From NCBI GenBank assembly GCA_028023455.1, contig JAQFVV010000036.1:9166719-9230718 (forward strand): a stretch of DNA of 64,000 nucleotides. The letters run 5' to 3'. How positions within the stretch are numbered: position 1 is the first letter of the stretch; each line of letters begins with the position of its first letter. Below are positions 9,791 to 22,690 of the stretch, one piece after another. The notes under the pieces are model-generated. The model was not told the origin of the DNA. It made no database searches and was given only the letters and a program-made list of their open reading frames with translations. The stretch comes from Epiperipatus broadwayi. Its lineage: Eukaryota; Onychophora; Udeonychophora; Euonychophora; Peripatidae. Position numbers and translations under genes: made by a program.

Positions 9791-12700
9791 TAAATAGCAT
9801 AAATAATAAAATAAGATAGATGAAACATTGAAAATTTCTTATTTCAATATATAAGTGGACGGTAAAATTTAACTTTCAAACTATTTGAAATATCTGCGCT
9901 ATGAAACATTATAAGTACATAAGAGAATATTTATTTTGCAAACACGCACTGATTTCTAAATTTTAATATATATATTTTATTTTTGAAGAAAATTTATTCT
10001 AGAAATTTGTTTGAGAGATCGTCCCAAATTATAAATTAATTAGAATATAATTTATATGCAAATAAAGCTAATTGCATGCAAATTTGATCGTATATGAGAT
10101 AGTTCCACGGTAAATAAAGAGAAGGGAGGAAGTAGCTGAAATCGGTAGACTGCATTAAAAGTTAATGTTGATATGAAGTGATAACAGATTAGCAGTAAAG
10201 AGTGGCTCAATGGTAGGCTAGTAGTCCTAACAGTGATTAGGTCTAAAATGGGATAGTTGCAAGCAGCAAGTAGTTATGTGGTTGTGCTTTTTTAAAGGTT
10301 ATTACTAGCGAAGGGTAATTAACTGAAGCATTAACCAAACTTCTAGAAACACGTTGGGAGCACAGACGATGGGTTATATATAACTATAAATTATGTGTCC
10401 GATGTAAGCACTGAGATTGCGAACTTTTATAGTTTATTCCATACGTGAACTTATATATGCTCATTTGTGTTTAGAGACATTTGATTTAAAAGCATAACTA
10501 TAACAACTGGATTTATAAAAGAAAGCTATTTTTTACCCAAATAAAAGAAATACATAGCATATGAATATTAATGGACGATTATCTTTTTCTGTTGTTTTTA
10601 TCACATTATTCTTCTTATTAATAAATCTTATTACACCTGGGTTTCTTTTTAGCGGATTTATTTAACGCAATTTTGAAGTTATGCGTTTCACGTTTCTCTT
10701 GAAGTCGAACTCCGATAATGCGCTATTACTTTAAATAATAATAGCACATTATTGGAATTCGACTTTCATCTTAGTAATTTCAATATTTTCAGTGCTTTAT
10801 AATAGCAGATTTTATGCAATAATGAAATTAAAATCATGATTTCCACATTTTATGTATACACACATTAAATTTTACAAGATTATAATGTAAATTTGTTCAA
10901 ACATTTTGCATGTTAATTTTGCATTTTAAATCACATTCTGTTTTTGCTTTTTAAAAAAGAATGTAATCAATTATTAACCATTTAGTGTCCACAAGTTTAT
11001 TTATAAAAAGGTGAGTAATAGCAGTGGGCACAATTAAAATTGAAAATTAAAAAATTAAAGACAAAAATAAGAATTTAATTTTTAGTTGTTAGATTAATTA
11101 CTAATTAAGTTGTCACCAGAAAACCATTAACACAACGTGAGAGTGACGTTGGCGCTAGTTGTATTTCCTCTTGTGAATAATCTGATTTTTTACCAGTTTG
11201 CAAACGAACCTGTTTATCGGCAAATAGTGATAATAATTAAAATGTGTATAAAAATGTAAATTACTGTAAATTATGCATAAAAATATATTGTTTTGAATAA
11301 AATTAAATATTATAGTTAAAAAAAGTTTGTCTTGTATCAATTTTTTTCAAATTTGAAATTTTTTATTAGTCATATTTTATTTCCTTATTTTTTTTTGTGC
11401 GAATTTTAAAGTAATTTTACGTTGGTGCTTTGCTTTTATGCGATTTTTGAAAAATTACAGTCTGTATTCCCCCCTTTTTAAGGTAAGTTACATCTATTTT
11501 TGCATGATTTCATTTGCGCGTGTTTTCTGAGGAACCTACCTATCGCATAAAACAAGACCCAGGTGTATATATACATTTCGAAAAGTATTACTTGTTTATT
11601 TAGCTACCTGACTTATATTTAAAGACCTTAGGACACATCAGTATTAAACAATAAATAAATAGCAGAAGTATGTTTTTAATTATGATACTGTATTTATTAT
11701 TTAATATTAAAAAAATTAAAATGCACTACATTATATATGTATGGTAATATATTTGGACGATTTAGTCTCACACCACACAACATTGTATATTTGTGCATAT
11801 ATATTGAAACAGTAAGATTCATATTCGAATCTTAAGTTTCACCTTTTTCTGTCATCTCTCACTGACCGGTCTATCCCGCCCAAATTTAAACTTTTTGATA
11901 TCGAATTGTGTGTGTAGCAATATTAAAAATGTATAAATATATGTAGAATTCAGCATAAACACGCACACATTTCGATCTCAAATTAAAGGCAATAAATAGG
12001 GATAAAATAATATAATTTAGATTTCTTTTAGTTATATAATTTTGTATAATTTTAATCATTTATTTTGGATTATAAAGTTCGTATTTATTGCTTTGTTTAA
12101 ATTTCGTTTAATAATAATTCTAAAAAAATCTGATGTAATATTTAATTAAAAGTTAAAATAATCTTATATTCCTTTTTGTCTTTGAAATTTAAAAGCATCA
12201 GTCAGTGATAGATAATAGATTAATTAAAGAAAAATTCCCCAAAATGTAATTAGTAAATGTAAAATGTAAACAATAGAATGGCAGCTTTCTTTATTTAAAA
12301 CCAACAAAATGCATTGATTATCCTCAGGGCAGATTAAGTAGAACCTAAAAATACCTTAACAAAAATGTGAGAGATCAAGATAAGAAAAGAGGCCATCTTA
12401 GACTTGCTGGAGACATTCACTTCAACTTTAGCTTTGCTCTTGATCACTGAGAGTCTCCAAAATATAAAAATAATTTGTTCCTGCCAAGGTATGACCGAGT
12501 AAAGCACCTAGATTATTCTCCATCGGGAGATGGCCTATCAGATGCCAAACTTTCCATTGCCCATCATAAATTCACCATGAAGATCTGCTGCCTGAAATAA
12601 ATGAGAAAGCTGCTGCTGCTGCTGTAAAAGTAAATGAAATATCTAAATACAAGAAAGAATTGCCACTCGTGAACTTTTTGCTGCTAAACTAATGGAATCA

Positions 12701-13317
12701 GAAAACTTCTTATAAAACAGGTACCTGTCTATGTTCAAACTCTAGAGTACTTTAATAACATGCTATAGCTCGTCTTCATATTACTTATCTAAATTGTAAA
12801 ATGTAAAAACTACCATTTGTATAACTAAATTGAATAATTAACTTAATGTGTAAATTTCTCGAATAATCTAGCTTACCTTATTCTATCTTTCTTGGGTGCG
12901 TATTTCTAAAATCTACATTTTATCTATATTTATTATTTAATTATTGCATGCTCATAATTATTTCTATTTTCAAAGTTTAAATCTATGATCACTTGAAACA
13001 GTGAATGCGTGTCAAATTTTCATTAATATTTACTTTCATAAATAACTTAACTTTCATATAAATCAACACGCATTCAATGCATCGTTTATTGTAATGCAGG
13101 GTCTACTACTTCGCAAATGGCTGGTGTATTAGTTGTAATCATTCCCAGTTTAGATATGTTTTGTATATATTCAATCTTAATTAATAATTCCATCAAATTA
13201 CATTTCTTTGAGAGTCGCCAACGTTCTTTAGTAAATGTTGATAATGTAGGGCCGAGTTAGAAATCTATTTAAATCTTATCATAATCGTTTATACATTATA
13301 CATGTGTTATGTTTTAG
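9791..13317. other. AT-rich sequence; one small palindrome, otherwise nothing recognised
   Basis: A short stem-loop lies at 10702-10765 (below). About 12300-12640 is less AT-rich, with a CTG run at 12612-12624 and short open stretches, but no motif or splice frame supports an exon. If the 13318 exon is real, upstream exons should lie in this interval; I could not identify them. Confidence 0.4.
10702..10765. repeat. Short imperfect palindrome
   Basis: Arms of ~27 bp: AAGTCGAACTCCGATAATG and its inverted partner CATTATTGGAATTCGACTT (approximate match), around a TTTAAATAA centre. Non-coding; probably a decayed MITE. Confidence 0.55.
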
Positions 13318-13539
13318 AGACACGATGACCCATTCTGCCGTGAAATTTCCGGATTCTTCAGGGTTGAAATTAACCCCAGTCGTCCTACACAAGCGGACAT
13401 AATGGGTGCTCCCGTAGGATTTGACGACATCATGCAGCCAGCCGGCAAACTGCGACATGGACCACTTGTCCCTGGTTATGCTTATGTGACACTTTACTTC
13501 ATCAGGCCGATGGCAGAGACCAGCCCGACAGTCTTATAA
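13318..13539 (+). CDS. Candidate 3'-terminal exon of an unrecognised host gene
   Basis: A GC-richer island in AT-rich DNA. An acceptor-like tract ending ATGTTTTAG precedes a 73-codon open frame in phase 0, ending in TAA at 13537-13539. The peptide has normal protein composition: it opens RHDDPFCREISGFFRVEINP and ends PMAETSPTVL, with a mixed core of Gly, Pro, Asp and aromatics. A possible AATAAA polyadenylation signal lies at about 13674. I do not recognise the family. A frame shifted by one or two is closed. It appears once in the window, so it is unlikely to be one of the local repeats. It could also be a retrocopy fragment or an old transposon exon. Confidence 0.5.
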   Translation, partial: RHDDPFCREISGFFRVEINPSRPTQADIMGAPVGFDDIMQPAGKLRHGPLVPGYAYVTLYFIRPMAETSPTVL

Positions 13540-13843
13540 ACTCATTCACGGCATTGCAGTTTCAATATACTGCCATTCTATATCGCCTTTCTAAAGCGTA
13601 CTACATGTTCCTTTGCTTAATTTTATTATTCTATATATCATTCCACCTCTGCATTATCTTCGTAATTCACTCTCAAATAAATGTTTGCTTTTAGTCATAA
13701 AATAAATATTTTAATTAAATAAATATATGTCCACCACTACTCTTAAATCTTACTTTAGACTCTTGCATTGCAAAGGTATAAATTCCCCAAGGCATGCATT
13801 AGAAATACTTACTCAAGAATTTTAGGTAGCTAGATTACGCCTT

Positions 13844-14060
13844 CAAATAAATGAATTCCTTTTGTAAACATTACAGTATCGGAAATACCATGACTGAGGT
13901 CCTCAAGATAAAATAAGGTCGAAACAAATAAATGTATTCCTTTTGTAAACATTACAGTATCGGAAATACCGCTACTGAAGTCCTCAATATAAAATAATGT
14001 CTGAATAAATAAATGTATTCTTTAAAATATAATAGTATTGCAAGTCCCGCTAATGAAACT
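13844..14060 (+). repeat. Tandem repeat, ~81-bp unit, about 2.5 copies
   Basis: AAATAAATGAATTCCTTTTG at 13845 recurs with one change at 13926 (period 81), including the stretch AACATTACAGTATCGGAAAT. A third, diverged copy starts near 14003. It lies between the two convergent exon candidates. Confidence 0.7.
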
Positions 14061-14205
14061 TTGAATCCATAAAATATTTATTAGTAAATGATTTTCTTAT
14101 TAAAATGTGTGAATAAATAATTTTAAACTATACATCTGTAGTTACGTTTCATTTATTCGATACCCATTCTATATAATATTTCCTCGATTATGTAAATATG
14201 AATGT

Positions 14206-14456
14206 TTAATTAATATTAGTTTGATTATTGGCTAACTTGAGAATAAAATCATGAATCTCTTGCATATCCCTGACCACCGTGCCTAAGGAAATATTTACTA
14301 ATGTCGCATCAGATGCGTTGTTTCGTGGATTGTATTGTGGAACCGATAAACTATGTTCGAACTCAGTAACACAGGTGGCTTTGCTACCTCGATGGTGCTG
14401 CTGTTCTGTATGGTGGTCGAATTCTGCACTATGTTTACGAGTCACATGTTTTCTGA
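14206..14456 (-). CDS. Candidate 3'-terminal exon of an unrecognised host gene
   Basis: On the minus strand an acceptor-like ATTGTAACAG precedes an open frame entered in phase 1 (two bases complete a split codon), ending in TAA at 14206-14208. The ~82-residue peptide is hydrophilic and His-rich at its start (RKHVTRKHSAEFDHHTEQQH), then Ser/Asn-rich. It ends with a predicted amphipathic helix, VVRDMQEIHDFILKLANN. This layout would suit a cytoplasmic loop or tail, and a Cys-loop receptor M3-M4 loop crossed my mind, but there is no diagnostic motif. It converges on the exon at 13318-13539. It may also be an internal exon reading into an intron. Confidence 0.45.
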
Positions 14457-14499
14457 CTGTTACAATATTTAAGGTTTGTAAGAAAAACGAAAAATAAAC

Positions 14500-15499
14500 T
14501 AAAAAAATTTTCGTATTTTATTAGAATGCAATCTGAAATAACTGAAGTATTAATTAAATAATAATATTTAATATTTTTGAAGTATTACAAATTAATTAAA
14601 TTATATAAAATAATCTCTATTTAACACTAATAAATTAATTTGATTAAATTCTTATCATGACAAAAATCTAAATTTTTTATTTAACAAAGAATGAAAATAA
14701 ATTTATCAAAGATAAAGATGTGTTTTCTTTGAAATGCATATGAATTATAGAGTTGATTTTCTAACCTGTTTACTTAAAGGATAAAAAATATTTTTTAAAG
14801 ATTAAAAATATTCTAAAATTTATTTTCGATTTTTATATAGCAATTAAAGAAGAACAATGGTAATTTAGTTATAATTCTGTTTCCAATGATAAAAAGAAAA
14901 AAAAAGTTAATCCTTCTGTTTGTTTCATTACATATACCATAAATAGTAGTAGTATTGGAAAATAGGACATATACAAAATAAAGATTTTTAATCCATACAT
15001 TAGTTGAATTTGAACTCTAAATAATGTAAAGCCAAATAGCTTCTCCCTAATTTTATAGCCCAATATTTAAGAAATAAATAATTTTCCTAGTTGAATTTTA
15101 TGAAATTATAAAAGTTCAATTGACTTAAAGACTATCATTTTTATATATGTCTGTTAAATATGATTTATAATATGAGAAATCTATCTTAAAATCCAGGTTA
15201 TTCCTTTAAAGATTTCCATGATATTACGTATATGTGTGTGCACATGAATTTCATCAGAAGTACCTGTACCTCTCCCCGAGCTATATGACATCAATCTATG
15301 TTTTAGCTTTTTTGATATTTAAACTTAGTGGATTGGAATATTTTTAAACAAGAGAGTTAATTCTGTCTGTTATTTTATTTATGTATAGAAAATAAATCTG
15401 AAATAATTATTCAAAATTTCAGAAAATGAAGATGGAACCCCAGGTTTACAATTTCTAAATAAGACATTTATTTTATATAGCGGGATGTTTTTATAAACT
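14500..15499. other. AT-rich sequence without a recognised gene
   Basis: If the 14206-14456 exon is real, this is part of its upstream intron. No further exon could be identified. Confidence 0.4.
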
Positions 15500-15685
15500 G
15501 TAATACCAATAAGCCAATAAGCTAATACACATGCGCTTTGTAGATGTCACTATATAAATGAATACTTCCACTTTTTAAACACAAGATAAAGTCCCAATGA
15601 CTTTATCTTGTGTTTGAAAAAGTGGGAGTATTCATTTATATAGTGACATCTACAAAGTGCATGTGCATTAGCTTATTGGTATTAC
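15500..15685. repeat. Long near-perfect palindrome, ~90-bp arms
   Basis: Left arm 15500-15593, spacer CCAAT, right arm 15599-15685. The arms share AATACCAATAAG at the outside through ACACAAGATAAAGTC at the centre, with a few mismatches and one short duplication (AAGCCAAT) in the left arm. It could extrude as a cruciform, and is probably a recent foldback MITE. Non-coding. Confidence 0.85.
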
Positions 15686-16454
15686 AATTTCTAAGTATTA
15701 AATAACAAACCAGTTTTAATAAATGCAATAATAAATAATCATAAAATAACTATATATAATTGAAATGAGACTAACTGAGACTTCACTTGAGATCTATACT
15801 ATATATATATATATACTATGAAAAATTGATTGATACCACTCTACCTTTTCGTTCTGTTGTTATTTAACCTTAGTTCAATGATGTAAGTTTTGAGAGTGAA
15901 TTTTATCAATTATTTTCATTTATACAGAGTATAAATAATCTGATATTCTTATTCAAATATTTAAAGAATCTAGTCTGCTTTAATAAATGTAATAAATAAC
16001 TGCGATATAACTTTATACAACTTAAATTAAAGTACCTATTTTTCCTATTAAATTATGTAGTCTCAATAAATTACGAATAGAAAGAATATCACTCTATTTT
16101 TTAATTTGGTACTTAAAACTATATCAACTAACTAAGCTTAAATATCAATAGATTTAATGAATTGACTGGTAATATTTTGTTTTTTTCTTTCATAGGTTAT
16201 TGCCGTTAAATAACTCAATGGGAGATAATTATTTCCATTCCAATTACATAGTGATTTTAACAAATGCAGCACAGCATCTGATCATCAATTACTAAGATGT
16301 AAGACATGTCAATGTAAAGAAAATAGTATTTACTATTAATCATTCTAATGTTCAAAAATCTTCCCATAAATTTAAATTAGAATTTGCAAATTGAGATTTG
16401 AATGGAAAAAGATATAAAAATAATTAATATTGATATCATCATCATCATAATGAC
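15686..16454. other. AT-rich sequence without a recognised gene
   Basis: Contains a TA run near 15801-15815. Nothing else is supported. Confidence 0.45.
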
Positions 16455-17886
16455 ACACTATGATTTAACTATCATACAGTTTCACCTACTATCTATCATA
16501 GTAGTCTTCGTTTTCCTAATTCAAACCTCTCATAGTACATGTATGATATGCAATAGCATATATCAATGTGTATGGGCATATATATGCACACATTTAATAT
16601 ATTAATGTTTGTATGCATATAGTATATATGCAGTTATAATTTTTTAACATGAATAAATTTAAAATAAGTTGCGAACATCATTGTATATGTGGGCGCACAC
16701 CTATGTATACATGTGAAAGTAACTGTAATGCGATAGATTTAGTAAACATTAGAGATTTTCTAAAATATTTCCAAATTATCTTTTAAGTTATTTAATTTAC
16801 AGATTTTTTTGTATTGGCATATAAATCTTAAATTCAGGGGTTTCTGTTTTATGTATATGCTAGAATATTGACAACTTAAATCTCTTTTTAAAACAAAAAA
16901 TCAAAGATTATAGATCTCTCAGAATTACTTCTCATTAAATGATAAACTGAGAACCAAAAATTTAAAGATGTTTTAAAAATAATGTTAAAAACTTAAGACA
17001 AGGTCATTAACTCGGTCATGCTTGTCAATATGTACAGCTAGAACTTTTGCCTTTACTAAAATTAATGTGTACCATTAAAATGCAAAAATTTGAAACTAAA
17101 GACTGTAAATATCTTAACAGCTTGTGATATGGGGTGAGGGTTGATATAAAACCCCAGTTTTAAGTGAAAAGCTGTCAGTTTTTTGTTTGCTCTCTCACTC
17201 TCTTATGTTAATTTAAACTCATTTGTATTCAGGCATTATGCCCAGTTTTACAATGAAAGCCAGGGACTAGAAAACAACCATTGCCACCTTCCTCATGCAG
17301 CAGACCAGTTTATGGAAATGGAAGACCCAGAACAACAGTCTACAAGAAAATATAGCAGATGGAAAGGATAGTAGATGAACCAGCTCATGAGTGAATGATT
17401 GTGCCATGCAAGCCATCGCAGTTGGAAGACCGGTAATAAATTATCAACCAAGCTCTAAACTATATTCTAAATCAATTTTAATCATCCTTAAAGCTAGCTA
17501 TATTATATAGTAAATGTGCACAAACTCTAAACTTAAATTTCTCATAATAATTAAATGATGTTAGATAAATATACTTCTAATTGTATAAAATTTAAAATAA
17601 CATTAAAAAGCTAATTTGTAAAGTCTTGCCTGATCTAAAGTTCTCGTAAATCTCTTAAATTAAACTTGTGTAAAGATAATGTTTGTCTCCAGTTGTTATT
17701 CTATATATTCTCATCTATGCTTGTGCCTGTATATATTTTATTGCAATGCGTTTATTAATTTGTGCTATGCCTTCAGAGCAGAGATTGCTAAATATTATAA
17801 CAGTAAAGAGACACTAGTATTTTCTTAGGAAGTAAATTTGTGCTGTTTTTTATCACACATCTAAATCTCTGGTCTGAAAACCTACT

Positions 17887-17925
<39 letters not shown>

Positions 17926-17930
17926 TACTT

Positions 17931-17961
<31 letters not shown>

Positions 17962-19311
17962 TAGTTAAGTTACTAGGTTTTAGCTTATTGTATAATTCAG
18001 GTGTGTAAATTAAATCTCTATTTAGTTAAGTATGAGAGAATGATATTTTAAAACATATTATAAGTAATTAGTTAAATTTTATGTCCAAATATGTTTTACT
18101 CCTCATTAGTTTATTATTAAAAACTATATGGATTATTGGGTAAACCAGATAATTTTAATTAATCCCTTTTGGCATGTTTTAAGTATGATAATATGTGAAT
18201 TGGCAGATAGTAATGTCACAGATTGAAAATATAGATTAAGAGCTCTATTAAATTTAATATTTGATATTTGGCAAGTGTTGCAAATGTGTTTTTATGAAGC
18301 ACTTTGGTGCAGTATGCCTTGCTATTATATTCTTATTAAAATGGGCTTTGGTTTTAAGGGCCACCCCATTATTTCTTTAGAACTGGAACATGAGTATCCA
18401 GATTGTTATATAAGCTGCTCCCATCACCCAAACTAAATGTTCACTTATAAGATAGTAAGTCATATGGTACAGGGGAAACAAGTACTTGGTACTGAATCGC
18501 ATGAGTAATTGTGCATTTGAGCCACAACCCTTATTTAGCTTAGGTAGTGTTGTAGTCTTGGAAGCCATGCTGCAAACTGTCGAATTGTTCCCCTTAATAT
18601 TATGCAGTTCAGTATTGATATGAACTTCAGATCTGGTTTATATAAATGATCCATACAGGGAACACATTTAGAATTCATTATGTAATATGAATAAATAAGT
18701 TAGTTATCAGCTATCATTCTTGTAAAATTTACTCTTGGCAAATCTGGTAGAAATTGGCATAGCATAATTAAGGCATGAAGGTAGATGTAGATAAAATTAT
18801 TAATTTGCAATAATGTTGGAATTAAATAATTAAGTGCAGTCAATTGGATAATTTGTAGTTCACATATCCACCATACCACTTGAGAGTGGATTATCCAGAG
18901 CACTTGATGATCATTATTAGTGTTATTTTGCTATGATTAAATGATATTAAACATATTGATGTCTGTTGTCTTATTCACTCTGTTCGTATTGAGTCACTTT
19001 CCAAATTTATTAATATATGCATTATCTAGCCAGACGTAGGTATGGGGGTGTGTTTAATATTCTATCAGTAATTTAATTATTATTCCCTGAGTCTTATGCT
19101 CTACTCTTTGCTACTGCCAGAACACAAATTAAGAGACTCTGAGTGAGACCTCGCATATGTTATTCATAGGGTAGAAAGTCATGGAGCATCGGTAAAGGAG
19201 CTGAGGTGTGATTGGATTTGAGGTCTCAATCCCTCATCTAGATCAGCCTTGGCATAATTTGTCAAAACTCTGGATTTTATTTTGTGAATGTACAAATATG
19301 ACTATTACATA
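16455..19311 (+). repeat. Interspersed/duplicated repeat, copy A (uninterrupted)
   Basis: About 2.86 kb that recurs as copy B between 21889 and 40218. Homologous landmarks include TTAGTAAACATTA near 16739, GCATTATGCCCAGTTTTACA (17233; 29213), GGTCTGAAAACC/GGTCTGACAACC (17872; 29818), GGAAGCCATGCTGCAAAC (18560; 39479) and ACATATTGATGTCTGTTGTC (18951; 39870). Divergence is moderate. A TA microsatellite at 17888-17960 marks where copy B later received the Gypsy element. The repeat has only short decayed frames; its class is unknown. Confidence 0.75.
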
Positions 19312-20474
19312 GGTATTTTTTTCCAGGTATGGTGCCCAAATCATGGGGATTCATCAATTACTTCTCATGACCCTGAACCGACCACAGCTTTGCATATTTA
19401 TATGTTAAATTTTGTTTGTTCTTTTCAAATATAAAAGAAAAATAATAGGATTTTTTCGGATATGGCTTGCATAAACAAAGGGCCTTGATTACTTTACATG
19501 ACCTGTGGAAAATTGGGTAGATATAGAATTTTGTTGAAAATTTATTTTCATATATGTATAATTTTTTTTCTCTTCAGATGTAGATGTTCGAGCATGGGCT
19601 ACAATTATTTCCCCATGACTCTAAACAGTGTTTTTGTATATGAAGAGAACTTTTTATTGAAAATTGTTTTTTTAACAATATGCATATCTGTAACTTTTTC
19701 TTTTGTTGCAGAGGAGTGTTCATTTATTATTAAAGGCAGTAACTAAAATTATTTTCAAATTTTGTTATCAATTATATATGAGAAAGTGAAACGTAAAATT
19801 TTGGTTTAAGTTATAAATTTTGTAATGAGACTTCTAAATGCAAGTGCTAGATACAGAATGTAACACACTGTGGCTGATAGTAACAAAAAGAAGGGGGGAT
19901 TTTAATTTTTTTGTTATATAATTTGTGATGCATATTGTGAGGTCTAATACTGTTTATATATACATATACATGTATCTTCCCCACTGGCAACTGATGCCTG
20001 AGGTCTTTTGAACAGATTAAAGTTCCTCATATAAATTTGTTGTTAGGGAGAGAGAATTGGAAGGACTCACTATTGGAAGGTGAAGGTTTTGTTTGTGATT
20101 CAAGTGGACTGGATAGGGTGAATATACAAATGAGATTAGGCAAGATTGTTATATATACATGTACTTGAAATAGAAACTTTATGAAGTCAAAAAAAGCAAT
20201 CATGGTTTAAAAAGATATATTCAACAAATGTACAGTGATAGAAGGAAAGAATGGTAGAAAGCAAGTGTGGATAAGACAAATTTGATTATTAATATATATT
20301 TTTGTTGTTATATGTTAAATAAATCATTAAGGGCTTGGTTCAGTGGTTATAAGTAACTGCTAGTAGTAGTGTAGAATCTATAGACAGTCATTTCATTGGG
20401 GAGGATGGCAACATGCTGTTAGAAAGAGAGAATAAGTTTTAAGGAAACAAAGTAAAAGAGCAAATTAATAAAAA
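19312..20474. other. AT-rich sequence beyond the end of copy A
   Basis: No gene recognised. The purine-rich composition increases toward 20400, leading into the coding-like tract. Confidence 0.4.
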
Positions 20475-21392
20475 ATGGACAGCAGTAAAGAAGAGAAGGT
20501 AATGATAGAGGAGAGTGAGACAAGGGAGGAAAGATTCAAGAAGGAGGTGAAGAGTAAAGGAAAGACATTAAGGTCAGGAACAAAAATAGTAGAAATTAGT
20601 ATTACAGAAGGAGATATAGTGGTGAGAAGTGAAAAGCATGGATGCTGAGCACAAGGAAAGTGACCTAGATATTAAAGAACACTCTGGAGTAAGGCCAAAG
20701 CAGGCTTTGGAAGAGCCTGAAAAAATAGGTAAAGGAATGTTAGCAGACATATTCAGCATGTTGAAACAAAGCAAGGTGGAAAAAAAGAGACAGGGAAAAG
20801 GAAACAGAAAAGGATAGATAAAAAGGAGGAAGAAAGAGATGTTGTCAACTATATGCAGTAAGATGAGGGAGGAAAACAAGAGTTAGGGATAGGGCAATGG
20901 ACAATAGATTCCAGGTCTTGGAGAACAAAGTAGACAACCTAAGAATAGAATGCAGAAATGAGTATGTAGAGACTCATGATAAATTCAGATTCCGGAAGTT
21001 CTTAGAAACAAGATGACCAAAGCAATACAGATGTTTGACAGGAAGATAGTATTGTCTACAGATAAGTTAGGCAACCAAGAAGTGTTCCTCCAAGCAGCCC
21101 AGCTTCACACTAGTTTGGAAGTAGGGAACACTCAGTACGAGACCTTAAAGATGAGTTAGGCTGAACAGAGTGTAGTAGAGAGAGGAAAAGCCAGTATAAG
21201 CAAAAACTCATGGTGATAGATATGGCCAATGAAAAACTCATGGAGACTGATCTAGAAATCGAGGCAGAGCTTGAAAGGTTGAAAGAAAGTTATATAAAGG
21301 GGGCAGGAGGAGTACATTGGGAACAGAGGCAGGAGTCTAATTGGAAGATGTCTAAAGACCCTGTGCATGACTATGACTGTGGAAAATGTTAG
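20475..21392 (+). pseudogene. Decayed coding-like tract, Lys/Glu-rich, unrecognised
   Basis: Three successive open pieces on the plus strand. One of 57 codons starts at 20475 (MDSSKEEKVMIEESETREER); a frame-shifted 62-codon piece covers 20629-20817 (containing SGVRPKQALEEPEKIGKGML); and a 60-codon piece covers 21210-21392 (METDLEIEAELERLKESYIK inside). Between them, 21012-21158 reads FDRKIVLSTDKLGNQEVFLQ-like sequence broken by stops. Composition suggests coiled-coil or charged-helix protein, as in some retroelement Gag proteins, but no zinc knuckle, protease or RT motif is seen. It is inactive in its present form. Confidence 0.35.
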
Positions 21393-21888
21393 CTTTTCAG
21401 GTCAAGTGCAGGCAAGTTGAAATAGAGCCCCATAGAAGAGAAGGAGAACAAGAAATGCATATGTCTTTGGTATGAGAAATTTGATGAGGGTTTGAATGCC
21501 TAGAGACAAATAGGACTGAGTGGTAACCCAGGACTGCAAAACAAAACCGTAAGATCCTATTGGAACTGAATAGCTATTATCTAAGGATCTGATTTGCTTT
21601 ACCATATTTCTATACTCATATTTATTACATGTAGTGAGGAATTGTTTATATTTATACATGTAAGAAATTTGATATGTCTTTATTTTGGTATACAGTTAAT
21701 TTACCTTGTAATCCCTTGTTTGTGTATTGGGTACACTAAAGTTAAGGTGGGTGGTGAAGTTACAAAGGGATCAAGGCAAGATAAAATAACTTTTAGACAC
21801 AAGGAAAAAAAAGTTTTGTGATTGCTCATTTAAAATTTTAAGTAAATTCATTTTTTTCATTTTTTTGTTCTGACTTCACCGATATAAA
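21393..21888. other. Unassigned sequence
   Basis: Continues the purine-rich character to about 21560, then becomes AT-rich. No motif is recognised. Confidence 0.35.
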
Positions 21889-22449
21889 ACAGTATGATTT
21901 AGCTATCATACAATTTCACCTACTAACCCCTTGTGGTACATGTATATAATCTTATAATAAGTGATTTGATATGCAATAGCGTATATCAACATGTATGTGT
22001 GTATATGTGTGCACATCTAATATATTAATGTTTGTATGCATATAGTATATAAGCAGTTATAATTTTTTAAAATTACTAAATTCAAAATAAGTTGTGAACA
22101 TCATTGTACATGTAGGGGCACACTTATGTATATAAGCGAAGGTAACTTTAATGCAATAGATTTAGTAAACATTACAGATTTTCTAAATTATTTCCAAATT
22201 ATCTTTTATGTTATTTAATTTAGATATTTGCTGTTATTTGCATATAAATCTTAAATTCAGGGGTGTCTGTCTTATGTATATGCTAAAATGTTGACAACTT
22301 AAATCTCTTATAAAAAATGGGGCTTTTCTCACTTACTGGAGGAGCCACCAGGTGGCACTGCAGAACCACCAAGAAGCCTGCAATTGATAAAAAATTTTTT
22401 AAAATATTTGTTAAAAATCGCATAATTTTAGAAGTAGTAGACCCTCCCC

Positions 22450-22690
22450 TGGCACATGAGACAAATCAGTCAAAATTGCTGATATTGAAATGTAAAAAAA
22501 AAAAAAACCATAGAAATCACTAAATTTGAGAAATGGTATACCTCCCCCTTCACATGAAAAATCTGTCAAAATCGCTGAAATTGAAATGTAAAAAAAAAAT
22601 CGATAGAAATCGCTAATTTTGAGAAATGGTATATCCCCCCCCCCCACACACATGTGAGAAATCTGTCAAAATCGCTGAAATTGAAATGTA
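22450..22690 (+). repeat. Subterminal tandem repeats in the left foldback arm
   Basis: Three units of ~95 bp, each with GAAATTGAAATGTA, then AGAAATCGCTAATTTTGAGA and a C-rich tract before CACATG. Length changes in the poly-A and poly-C runs distinguish the units. The mirror set is at 27920-28180. Confidence 0.75.

Noticed and set aside
13840-14060. Possible CRISPR-like direct repeats
   Set aside because: The units are contiguous 81-bp tandem copies without unique spacers, in a eukaryotic context.
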